Source: Zygnema cylindricum (Eukaryota; Streptophyta; Zygnematophyceae; Zygnematales; Zygnemataceae). Taken from it: DNA of 64,000 bases. How positions within the stretch are numbered: the stretch's first letter is position 1; every line of letters begins with the position of its first letter. The notes beneath the pieces are model-generated. The model worked only from the letters and a program-made list of their open reading frames with translations. It was not told the origin of the DNA and ran no database searches. Of the stretch, positions 23,901-37,259 are shown piece by piece. Location: contig JBBHKE010002299.1 of assembly GCA_037447655.1 (NCBI GenBank), positions 1-64,000 on the forward strand. Reading direction: 5' to 3'. The position numbers and the translations under genes are program-made.

Positions 23901-26900
23901 ATGCTGGTTTCCACAAATTTCTATGGAAATTTTTATGATTTGTATCATTTTATTCATGTGAATATTCGTAAATCCCACTATTTTTGAATTTGAACATTCA
24001 ACATTCGCATTTGGGAAGATGGAAAAAAAAATTCAGGTTTATTCAGCATCAAAAATAGTTTTTCCAAAATTTTGTCCTCAAAATTTGCGGATCTCGAATT
24101 TTTCATACAATTTTTCCGTCGATAAAAACTGCAAACTTCAAATTTACCATCCACAATATCCGAAGGCATCAAATTTATCGAAAATCAAAAAATCACCAAA
24201 TCTCGGGAACGTCACATTTTATCGAACGCTGATCTTCAAATTTTCCACGTCGTGAAATTTGCAGACAAAAATTAGACTTTGGAAATAAAAAATCTATCCT
24301 TGTTAAAATTTCCGAATGGAGATTCAAAATTCGATTTAAATATTTAAATATTCCAGATGCGTTTCAAATATTCGGCAGACATGGTGATTTATGGTTTTCT
24401 GTTTTCGTTGTTGGTTGCATGGACTTAATTTATAAATATACATATTATATAAACTATATATAATTATATACATTCTTTGAAGTTTGTATTTACTTACCAG
24501 TTTTTTGATTCTGGTTTTTTAACTTTTTGTTGTTCTTAAAATGAAATATACGCAGGAGTTGTGCTCAGTGTGAATTGGTAGGCCCAATACCACCTGAAAT
24601 AGTGAACATGAAGGCCTTAACCATAATGTAAGTCATTTTTCTCAATGCTATAACTCCAATAAGCTTTAATTACATGTACATTACAAAAACTATATGTGAA
24701 AACCTTGATTGAAAGGTACAACTTTATTCTATGCTGGCTGACTCGTAACCTATATTTGGATATATATTTTGGAATTTAAGATTGTTTGAAGCTCATCTTT
24801 ATAAAAGATAAGACTCTTGCACATAAGGGTCAGGTTTTGTAAAACATGATTCAAAAAAATAATTAGTAAGATGCCTTTGGAAAAACCATACTTGAAAATC
24901 TTTCTAACCATGAATAACACTTGCAAGTATAGTCAAATCGACATCCATTCTAAAACAAGTTATAAAACACTCTCAAATGTGTATAGGAGAAGATGCTCTC
25001 GTGTTAATTTTAATAGTATCGATTCCCTTTCCCCCGCTATTTAGTGGATAAATATTAGTGTTGTGTATCGGTAAAAAATTTATCGCGATAACACCGATAC
25101 CGATAGTTATCGGTTATCGAACGGTCAGAGTTACCGATATATTTGTACTTTCGGTACTTTCTGTCTGCATTACACGTGGCAGGTTTCCAGTGGATCCCAA
25201 GGAATAAAGGGACAAAGCCACGGCGTCGGATGTGAAAGGTACATCGTTTTAACTGGAGCCGTACTAAAGCCGTACATATCTTATGCCGGCTACTGTACTT
25301 TCGGCTTGTACAAATGATCTGATTGGTAGGCACCTCAGTAGATAGGGGTTGTGAGTAGGGCGCGTCGGGGGAATAACACGTACAGTTGAGTGAACTTACC
25401 GTACATTTATCTGTACGGTCCATACATATATCGCCAAACCAATATATCGATTATCGGTTACCCGAAAAAAGGCCCATATTGGTTATCGGCAAATCATTAC
25501 CGATACACAACACTAATAAATATGAATCAATCTAAACAGAAAAAAAGACTGCTGACTTGCGCCTCGGTCACCAAAAAAGATCACATTCGCAAAGAATTTG
25601 AATATACAAGAAATGGGTATATTGGAATAAAAAATGGAATCAAAGGCCTATAATGTTTTTTTTACTCTTCAACTGTAGAGCTTTAAGCTCTCCAAAGGAT
25701 TGCAGCATTAGTGGACAAATAACAAACCAAACAATAAAAGAGACGAAAGAAGAAAGAAAAAGCCTCCTTTCAGTTAAATGTAAAACGTGTCTAATCAAAA
25801 GACCAGTACAATTGTAACCGGTTGTGAATGTTAGCATGCCTTGTGGAAACTTTAGTTATTGTGTTAGTTCTCAGGCTAAGGCACTAATGAAGCTGTTTTT
25901 TAATTTTATTACGCAAAATTTTGCAATTGTTTATTCCATTTTTTGTGGCTATGATCTCTCTCTCTCTCTCTCTCTCCAGTGATCTTAGTGGGAATTCGCT
26001 AACAGGAAGTATTCCAGAAAACATTGGCGAGATTACCGACTTGGATTGGCTGTGAGTTTCATTAGAGATTCTGAGGATTGGTAACATTGTAACTGTGGTT
26101 ATAAGCTGTTACTTTTTTTTGTTTTTTTTTTTCTTAAATTGTGTTCTTTCTGTTTTATTTACGTTTTATCCTTTTTTGATAGTGTGATGTTTTTTGGCAA
26201 ACTCGCTTATTTGCCTTTCAAAAAATAATCCATATTACTCAATCTCAGGACTATGGTCATTTTTGCATTTTTTTTGTCTATATGTCGAACATGTTTTTTT
26301 TTTTTTCTTCGGAAACTCCTTATTTACCGAGGAAGAAACCACTTCGATATCCACAGATGTTTCGCAAAGATAATTCGAAACTCAAAATAAATTGCTTAAT
26401 TCTGCAGTCACTTTTTTTGTCATCTTTTTTTTTTGTTTTTTTGTTTTTTATGCTTTCTGGGTTTGATCGGTAAGACACAATTCAAGGAAAAAGGATGATA
26501 ATCAAATCAATATTCCTTTTGCTTTCTTTTGGTTTGTGGGTAATCAGGTACTTGTATTCCAACAATATCAGTGGAACCATACCCGCGAGCATAAAAAGTT
26601 CAAGCATTTCTGATTTGTGAGTGATTGATCTTGCATGATAATCCTCCTCTATGACTTATTCGGGGCTGGAAAATTAATAATACTCTCTAATTACTAATAA
26701 CGGCCCTTCTGATATTATCCTCATTTGTTGAACGGCGAACTTTTTTCATCGTTATCCTTGTCATCTTTTCGTATTAGGGCACACAATTTTTAGGGGGAAA
26801 AAAAAAGGTATATTTTCTTTAACTTTAATTTTTCAGTCAGAAATCATGAACAGAGGTTAGTTGCTAAAGTGCTATCTTTCTCAACCATGACTGCCAAAAT

Positions 26901-29900
26901 TTAATTTTCTTGTGCAAAAAAGTATATGCTTCCACACGAATTTTTGTCCCCTTTCGAAGAAAAAAGGTCACATTTTACTATATTCCTTATCACTTCATCA
27001 AAGGAAAAAAATATTTTTTACCCTAATTCTTGTCACTTTTCCATTTTTTTTTTCTAATCTGCACTAACTCTTATCAATTTTTCAATTTTTTGATGCAGGA
27101 GGCTGTATGGCAATACACTTTCCGGTGGTATTTCGAACAGTCTTGCACCAAAATTACAAATTTTGTAAGACACGCGAATCAAAATTAGTTTTTGACTTCA
27201 GGAGAATGGTCTCATACAAATTGGATTTTTTTCAAAAGAATAGCCTCAAATATGTTAGGCACTGGTTTCTCCTCACAAGTCTAACAGTCTTTGTTAAGTG
27301 CATTAAGCAACCTCATTTGAATGTCTAAACTTAAGAAGGTCATGATACTAATCTGCTTGAAATTAAAAATAAAATGAAAAGTGAGGCATTGTCTATTTGT
27401 TTCATTCGTTTCCTTTAAGAATCTATGTCCTACTTGTTTTACTGATGTTATTTAACCTGCTAAATGGTCTTATTGATACTCTCTTCCTGAAACCTACAAC
27501 GTTGTTCTTAGTATCATATTTACTTTAAAATAACACAGATTCTCAATGTAGACTGCCCATTGCCATTAGTGTTTAACATTTTTCAGGCAGTAAAAGGCAT
27601 TTAATTTTAATTTCGACCATTTTTCTTTTGTTTTGGGGTAAGAAATCGGAAATGCAACAGCCTTTCCTTTCAATCGTAAGGTCACAATTAAAAATCGCAA
27701 AACTGCGTGATGAGAAAAATTACTTTTGACTGTCCGATTTTTTTTTAACACAAATAGTGATGGACCGTGTACTTCTCAAAGCATTATTAACTCTTTTTAG
27801 ATGCGTTTGACTCTCTTCGTAAGTTGTCGAAAGTGCTTGAAGCTTCATAATTTTGATTATGGTTTTTCACGTATAGTTTTGATTTTTTTTTTTGGAGTTT
27901 TAACTTATATTTTTATATTTATGTCGCAGATGGCTGTATAACAATTTATTTACCGGAGAGATCCCATCTGAAATTGGAAGCCTTGAAGGCGAGTCGTTAT
28001 CTGACATGTAAGTTAATGGACATCTCTTAGGAAATTAATTTGGCGTCTTAAACTTTTTGTATATTTTCTCGTAAACTGTTTCTTGCGCATGACTTTTGTA
28101 AAAGTCAAATATGCTCTCGCTTAGCAATTTATTTGTTTGTAAGATTTCAGTTACTTTTTTTTTAATAGATGTCTTGTGAGTGGTGAGATTATTGACGTTT
28201 TAGTTTTTTATTTTGAAGTTCTTGCTGTTCTTTTTGGTATTTTTGGTCCTGTCTCTTTGCTCTCCTTTTTGCTGTTCTTTTTGCTTTGTTCTTTTTATTT
28301 TTTTTGCTTTATGTTAATTTATTATGCTAAGTGAACATTCTACTCTCGCGTATTTTATTACGCTGAGAACATTCATAGATTTGCATCAGATTTGAAAAAT
28401 TTTAACTGCTGACATTTCGAACAATATTGGGCCATTGAATGACAATTTTCTACATTCACATTGATGGAAAATCGAATGACCGTATTTTGCACTTAACAAT
28501 GTTGGAAAAATGAATGACACATTTTTGCAGTCTCCTTCAAGACAACAGATTAACCAACAATATCCCTTCCGAAATATTTAACCTTGTGTCGGAGGATGAA
28601 ATTAATATGTAAGCCAAAAACCTTTTTCAGTTTTCTGGCCTATTTTCAATCCTTTCAACAGACTTTTCCCAGTCTTGTTATGTTATATTTAATTTGAAGA
28701 TATTAATGTCACATCATTTTGTGTAAATTTTGTTCCCTCCTTCAAGTGCTCTGAGTCTTAGGCTGGACATGGACCATATCTACCAAAATCGATGAAATAG
28801 GTTCAAGATTGAACACACCAAGAAATTGACATATTAGCCAATGTTAACTTTACATTTGATGATGGGAATATAACGGACATGGTATCCACATGTAGGTTGC
28901 CGAATCAAAAATCCGAATCCACAAGAAGAAAACAATTGTCGCACATAGAGTTGAAGTTACATGCTGAAACACAAAAGCGATGTTTGGATAATCCTTCCAT
29001 CCTCACTGGACGGCTCAGATTGAGGTCTTTTATTTGAGAAAAAACGACATTAACTTCATATTAAAAAGTCATGCAACCGTTTCGGCCGCTCCTATCAAAC
29101 TGTTTCTAAAAATTCACATTTTTTTTTACTGGTTGCATCAAATTTCAAAATGTACTTTCATCAACCATCAGTCAAATCAACTCAGTCGTGAATTATTTGA
29201 AGGTGTTTTAAACTGTAATGACTTGAAAATACTTGTTTCACTTCATTATAACTTCAAATTTTCAGCTGATATTAATTTGTTTTGGATTGCAGTGACTTGA
29301 GTCGGAACAATTTTGGTGGACCTTTTCCTGAAGGAGTTAACTCGCTAAACGATACTTTGAAAACATTGTAAGTCTGAAAGCAACTTGAGTTTTTAATGAA
29401 TCATATGTTTAAAACCTAGGTTGTTTCGTGCATAAAACAAAAAATACTCGTACTTTAAACGAACTTTTGACTTTGTACGACTAAATGGTCCCTTGGTGTA
29501 AATTATCTCCTAAACACAAGAATCTCCAACCTCTCTCTCTTCCCCTTTCTCTCTCTCCCTCTCCCTCTTCCTCTCCTTATCGCTAACCCTCTCCTTCTCT
29601 CAATTCCTCCCTTCCCTCTCCCTCTCTCCCTCTCTCTTGCTCTACTTATCTCCCCTCCACGATCTCTCCCTCTTCCCTCCCTCTCTCCCTCCCTCAATTG
29701 TTTTTTTTTTGTTTTTATGTATGTAGGCGGTTGAGCAAATGTGGACTTGAAGGCAGTCTTCCTTCCGAACTCAGTGAACTTAGGAGTATTATGTACTTGT
29801 GAGTTATTACTTCTTTTTTTTGACTTACTTTTTTTTCAATATTATCATTTCTCTTTAGTTACCATTTGTTTCATGAGTTCAAATTACGGATTTACCAATT

Positions 29901-32900
29901 TGAAGAATGATACACCGTAAAGTACGCACACAGTACACATGTTAGTACTGTATAGCAGGCGTACACTACACATAGTATGCTGCTGCACCGAGCACGCCAT
30001 ATCTTGGGCGTCAACCTGATTGACGTCGGAGCACGTAAATGTCATCGTCATGCGCTTCAATTTGTTGATGGAGAATCCTAGACATAAATAAGGGAATAAT
30101 TATTAATGTTGACGATACACAATGACCTAGGACTATCTGTGGCTCTGTACTCTATTTGGGTAATTGTCAATGTTGACAACATACAATGACCTAGTACTAA
30201 CTATGGCGCTGTATGCCATTTGGGAATGCTTGAGGTGATGCGTTATTCTTAAGTTGAAAATAAGTCTACAATAATTGGAAGAGAAGTCAAATTTTCAAAT
30301 CATAAAGAACAGATCCGCGGTTTGACTAATTGTAAATATATTACAATTATTGCTTTTTGGATTTCAAATTCATAAATGTGTATATATGTATATATATATA
30401 TGTTTTTATATATATACATATACGTATTTTCATGTATATATATATTACAACTATATACAAATGCATTTTCATATATTGAGGAGTTGTTTATTTTCACTTT
30501 TTTGCAGAGATCTAAGTAAGAACGCTTTTTCTGGACCTATTCCGTCATTAGAAAATCTCACAAATTTGGTGTCGCTGTAAGTCCTTGCATTAACAAACTC
30601 TAAACATATCTTAATTTGTAAGCTTAGCATTTCTGTTATTTTAAACATGGAAAATTGTATGATGTATGTTTTAAAGTGTATCAAAATCCTAGGTTGAAGG
30701 AAACCTTAACAAAATTTAAAACTTTTATGGTAAAATACATGGTTTACTAAAACTTAGAAGTTTTTTTTAAATTAAAATGTTTATTCTAAAAGTTGATAAC
30801 AAGGCATAGGATAAGTTCAGTAGTCATGTTAATTTAAAAGTATTGAAAAAGGAAAATATGTGATAAATCAACATCAATCAAACGACAAAAACGCAAACCA
30901 GAATTAGTACTTTAAGTGAAAATAAGTTTACTGATGGGGGAATTTCCCCCTATGGAAACTCCGGGCGAGTCATATTATATCTTATGAAACCAATACCCTA
31001 ATGGTTATCATGAAATTTTTTCCATCAGTGATTTTTGGTGTTGTGTATTGGGAGCCTTTAAGCGATAACCGATATGTACCTTTTTTTGACCTAACGATAA
31101 TCGATATTATCTGTCCGTACTTCATGCATACCGTTCCTTATTCCGTACTGAAAGTTCCCGTACCAAAACGTAGGCATTTTTTTTAGTCCCCCGGCTTTCG
31201 GGAGATATATCGGTTATTTATCGGTTATCGGGTGGTTATCCGCTATCTTGCCGATATATCGGTAATAACTGGCGATAATTGCCGAATTTATTGGCCACCC
31301 AAACGATGACGACAACCGATATATCGGTTATTGGATTTATCGCCGATGGCACAACACTGATTCTGCATCCGTCCGTACTTTGTCGTTTCTGGCTTGTTTG
31401 AAAACGTCAACCCTATCGTTTAAACTCAAATATTTAAACGTTTGGACGAACGACAGCTAAGCAGACGGTAAAACTGAAACTAAGAAAATCTAAACGGCAG
31501 GGGATATCAATCGCACAAAATCAATCGCACTAAATTTCTGCTCTTGCCCATGTTCACTGTATGCCGATTTCGTCGGAAAAGCTTCACCTGGAACCGTAAA
31601 TCGCTATTAGTGTTAATGTTTTCTTCGTCTCTTAAAACATAATTTCTCCGTACACATTTGTCCGATTATGGATCTGACGATTGCGATTGAAAGGTAAGAT
31701 TCTCAGCTTCCGATTGGCGGTCTCAAATTGAAAATCGAACAAGTGTGTACGGAGAATGTATGTTTTGAGTGTAGGAAAAATCATTTACCCTAATAGCGAT
31801 TCAAGGTGCTGTTCACACTTGTCCGATTCCGTATAAAGACCGCCTCTTGGAAAGTAAGATCCTTTCCATTCAATCGCAACCGTCGATTAAAAGTCCCGTA
31901 CATGTGTGCACGGGGGAAATATATTTTCCAAGTGGCGGAAAAGACATTGACGCTATTGACGATTCACGGTACTCGGTAGGTGATAGGAATAAGAGTCAAA
32001 TCGGAATGCGCTCACAATCTCTCAAATATCTCAATGCGGAAGCGAAATTAAAATCAAAACAAACATTATAACACAATGAAATCTCATAGTCCAAGATAGA
32101 GGCAAATTCAACACTCAATAAAATAAACTCATATTATCTCAATCCTTAAACATTACACTTCCCTTAATTCATTCTTACTTAATTGACTCTTAACTTGATT
32201 CCTAATTGTTATGCAATCTAACTCACACGATGGCTTTATAACTTAGCCGTAGAAACAATCTAGAACATTAACTCTAGAAGTATCTAAATGTACTTAGACG
32301 TAAATGTGGTACAAAACAAAATGAAACTACTAGAAACAAAACTGACAAAATCCTGTACGAATAATTTAACTTAGGGTATGGTTACATCAGACGAAAAGTG
32401 AGGTTTAATACAGAATTTTGTACTTGCCCGTACCATGCCGTACTATATTTTCGTGAGTTTCTTGAAAACAACATTACAGAAAATAAGATTACGATTCTCC
32501 AAGTATCCGGGAGAAGACGTCGACCATCCGATTACATTTTGGTCTTCATCTGCGAAGCAATCGCTCCATACGCCTCTGTATTGGTGAACCCACCTCGCCG
32601 AGGTGGGTTCAGCAATACAGAACCAGTCAAATCGCTACACCTGGACGTCAGACACGTGCGTCGATGAAAAATGAAAATTTTCACACGCCCCCAAAGTCAC
32701 GTGCATTCGGACAAGGTGACCGTAAAATTTTTGCCGAAAAGAAATACGGTTTTTTCCTGAAAGTCATCAGCGTGAAGGAGATCTCTGAGGTACATTGACG
32801 CGGTACACTTGTGAAGTACACGTCCGTAATACGCAAGTACGGATTTTTATACGAAAATGGTCGGTTTCCAAATCTTTGACGATTTTATAGATTTGATCGT

Positions 32901-35900
32901 CGACCTACGTGGAATCACTCAAATTAGAACACGTATGTAAAAACTTGTTTACAGATGATACGCGATGTAACCGAGGCCTCTGTAATACAGAAATTTTGCT
33001 GTCCGTACTATTACAGAGACCTCCTGATGTAACCATACCCTTACGCGAAACGAAACTACACCGCGCATCGTAATTAGAGTAATGAAAAAATTAGAGTATA
33101 AAAACTGAAAAAAACAATTAGAGTAATTTACGCTAATTTATGTGATAGAGCCTTTTCAACGATGAAGTTTACTCTAATTTATTTAAGTACTCTAATTTGG
33201 CACACTAATATCATCTACTGTAAATAGGGTATTCGTACAGAATTTGGCAAAACGTACAGTTTATCGTCACTATGACGTTTGCACTACGCGGTTTGTTATA
33301 ACGCAGATACATGATAACGGCCTGTATTTCATCATTATTTGTACTTTTTTACTTAATAAAGTACAATTTTGCACGGTCTGACACCGTCCGTACTCCACAC
33401 TATTTAAATCGAACCTATAATAGAATGAAAAACGCTAATTAAACTTTACCTTAAATAGAATAATGAAAAAATTAGAATCATTTACTCTATTTCATGTGAA
33501 AGAGTCGAAATTTCGAGCGACCGAATTAGAGTAATTTACTCTAATTACGATGCACGGTGTACTAGACGTACGTCGTGCGAAACGAAACTTCTCGACGTAG
33601 GTACTAGAACTTAAACGAAACAAAATAAATCAAATCATATCTAATCGTGTACACGTGAAAAGTACACGCACGAAATATTACATCAAACTATACGAAACAA
33701 AACCAAAGTACGCAAACCGACGCACGACCAAATCAAATGAAACTGACGCGCGACAAAATCTATACCACACTAACTACGAACCAACATTACGTAGACGTAG
33801 ATTCTAACATTGAAAATCGTAACAGTAGGAAATGCTACCTTTACGAAATTTTACTTACGTACGAAATGTTACTCCGTATGAAATGTTTCTTAATACGATG
33901 TTTGTACTTTTAAGACGGTACACCGTGTATCGCTATTAGGGTTAATATTTTTTCCCTACTTAAAACATCATTTCTTTGTACACACTTGTCCGATTTTCAC
34001 ATGGAGACCGCCAATCGGAAGGTGATAATCTTGGATTTCAATCGCAACCGTCAGATCCATAATCCGAAAAGCGTGTACGGAAAAAATATGTTTTAAGTGG
34101 CTAAAAAACATTAACACTAATAGCGATACAAGGTGTATAGTACTGTAGCTTTCACATTTAAACGCCTCAAAGCCAATATCTCTGCTTAACAACTGTGTTT
34201 TCCATTTGCTATGCTTATCTAGACATTGATGTTGTATTTCTAAAAATCACATTGTAAAACAGCATGTTCTTTTTATATTTCGGTAATAACAATGTTTTGT
34301 TTATTTGCTTGTTGTGTGCAGAATCCTCTCTGGGAATAATTTTGACTTTAAAGTAACTGATCTTCCTAAGTCTTCTCTGAAAAAATTGTGAGTAACAACA
34401 AAAAAAAAAAACTCCTTTTTGTTTTGAATGACATTTTGGAAAGGTTCGAGGACAAGTTGAAGCATATAAACCGTATTTTGTAGAGACAAAGGAGTCGAAT
34501 ATTTTTTCATAATTACAAAACCATACTTTTGAGTTGAATTGCTTGTTTGGACAAAAGACTAATATCTTCTTATAAAAGTCAAAAAGATTTTTGAGTTGTG
34601 AAAAAAGTTTGCTGCGAATTGTTTAACATTAATTATTCATTTAGCGAGGTTTTTTGAATAACGAAAAGGATGATCCTGTATTTGGCAACTGTTATAAATG
34701 AGTAGTTTTCTTAGTGATTTCAGCCATGGTATCCTTAATTATCCTCAAGTTGTTTTTAAACTTCTCTTGATTATCTAAAGTGCATTTTGTTTTCAGTCCT
34801 GTTCGTTCTATTTGGATTACCAATAAAAAATGGGGTATGGATGGGGCTCGAACTGTAGTTCTATATGGAAATGTAATGTTGTATGATAACTTATTTTTTT
34901 TGTGTTGTAAATATATATTTGCAGGGATTTGAGTGCAATAAGAGCTAAATTGCCTTCACTTCCGGTATTTCCTGAGAAATACTATGACAGTCTACTTACT
35001 TTGTAATTCAATGCAACTTTTGTTTTCTTTTAAGTGTCTAAATTTTTGCTTCGCAAGTTCATTGCAATGTTTACTTAGTAAGTTTTTTGTTATTTATATT
35101 TTGCTATTTTAATGCAGTTTTTATTTTCTTAAATTCCTACAGTTTTGCTTTGTAAGCTCATTGCCGTTTCTACATCGGAACTGTGTTGCTGTTTCTATTT
35201 CTTTATTTTTCTAGTCGTTTTTACTTTGTACGTTTATTAATGTTTTTACTTTTTCGGTTTTTTGAGGCTTTAAATGACAAACTTCTAAAAAACTCTATCG
35301 CTTAAGGGGAAGTAAAAATGCAGCATTTACTCATGTTCCTCCAAGTAATTGCAGAAATTTTACAAAAAATTGTAAAAAATTTGGCGTGTACTTGTATAAT
35401 TAGTAGGAATAATCATGGTCATGTGAGAAATTTTTTTAAATGTAATTTCCTGATCTATTCTTTTTAATAAGTTCATACAAAGAGATTCTCGGGAAAAACT
35501 CCCTGGAACTAATTTATTTTTGCAAGTAACCTGGTGGATAAACCAACATAACATTTCTGTAGTCAATTGTTAAGTATATGTATATTTGTATATATATATA
35601 TATGTATATATATGTATGTATGTGGATATATGTATATATGTAAATATATATATATATATATGTTTATATGTATGTACGCTCAATTTGTGTTTTTTTGTGA
35701 CTTGAGTGGTTATTTTGAGCTGTAGATGAGTATTATGCATTTTTTTTGGTGTAAAAGAACAGTACATAGATAATAGTCTATTTATACCTCCGTAAAAAGA
35801 AAGAAAGCAAACTTTTATCGACAAAAATAATTCCTCAACTGTACACGTTTACTGCATCTTTCTGAAAAAAAATATATAACAATGTTAGAAATTCATGGAT

Positions 35901-37206
35901 TTGGGATTCGGGTGTGGTTCGTGGAACTATTTACTCGAAACATTTTTTTTATCCCTTTTTTTATTGTAATCGTTGTTTATTCTGACTTTTGAATAAATTT
36001 TTTATTCTGGCTTCAGAATTTCAAGTTTTTTTTTTTTTTTTTCGACTTTTTGTTGGTTGGTGTCTACAGGAGCCTTGAGTCAAACAGCATTGAGGGGAAG
36101 ATCAACGCATCGTATTTTAAAAAATTTAAAAAACTCCAAGCAGTGTACGTATCATTTATAAACATTCAGTTAATTAATTCAAATGAAATAGAATTCAGTT
36201 GTGGTCATTTAGTTTTCTCCCTCTCCAAAGGGTGCAAATGGTTTTCAAAAAACAATTCAGAGAGTGTAATACTGAACTTGCAAGGTTATATTATTATACT
36301 TCAGTGTTATTTCATAAACTTATTTGGTCATTTTATTTTTGTAGTTCTTTTTTAGGGTTTCTTAGCGGTATTTAGATTTTTGTGCGAGTTTTTCATAAAA
36401 ATATTTGGTCATCTTTTCGTAGTTATATAATGGATTGACAGGTGTATTGAGTTTATGTTAATTCATCTTGTGTTTTTGGTAGTAAATACCTTCTTTTTAA
36501 ATTACATTTTTTTAATAGCTTCGTAGATAACTTCTTCTTATACTTTTTCTTCCCTTTTTTTAACCAGCTTAAACGTTCGTTCGATACTCTCTCAACTTTA
36601 TCTACTGTTACAGATTTCAATTTATTTGTTTTTTTATTAACCATTGAAAAATTTGTAGAATAGGTAATTTAAATAGGTCGATTTCACTTCTCATCTTTTT
36701 ACTTTAATAAGATCCTTTGAAGTTTGATTTTTTTTTTTTTGGCAGATTTTTGAAAAACAATGAACTTACTGGAGATGTGGTTCTTCCCATTAATGGCATT
36801 GATTTGAACTCGACAAATCTTGAGTTTTTGTCGTTAGCGAATAATAAATTGACTGCTAATCTGGGAAACCTCCCAAATACTACCCAAATATCTTTGAGGT
36901 AAGTGGATTCGAATCAGTAAGCTTTTTCCAAAAATGCAAAAACAGAACTGATATCCTGTTTGATGTTTTTACAAAAGAAGAACAAAAATCAAATAAAATT
37001 TCAAGGCAAGTTTATTCTTGTTACGACAATTTAGCGTTCAATAAATTAAGTATCGGTGGAGGAAACCTTTTGAATAATACCGAGTTATATATATAGAAAA
37101 ATTGTATACATACATATATATGCATATGTATAGATGTATATACATGTACATATATTTATATACATGTATATATATGTATATATGTGTGTGCACATATATA
37201 TATGTG

Positions 37207-37259
<53 letters not shown>

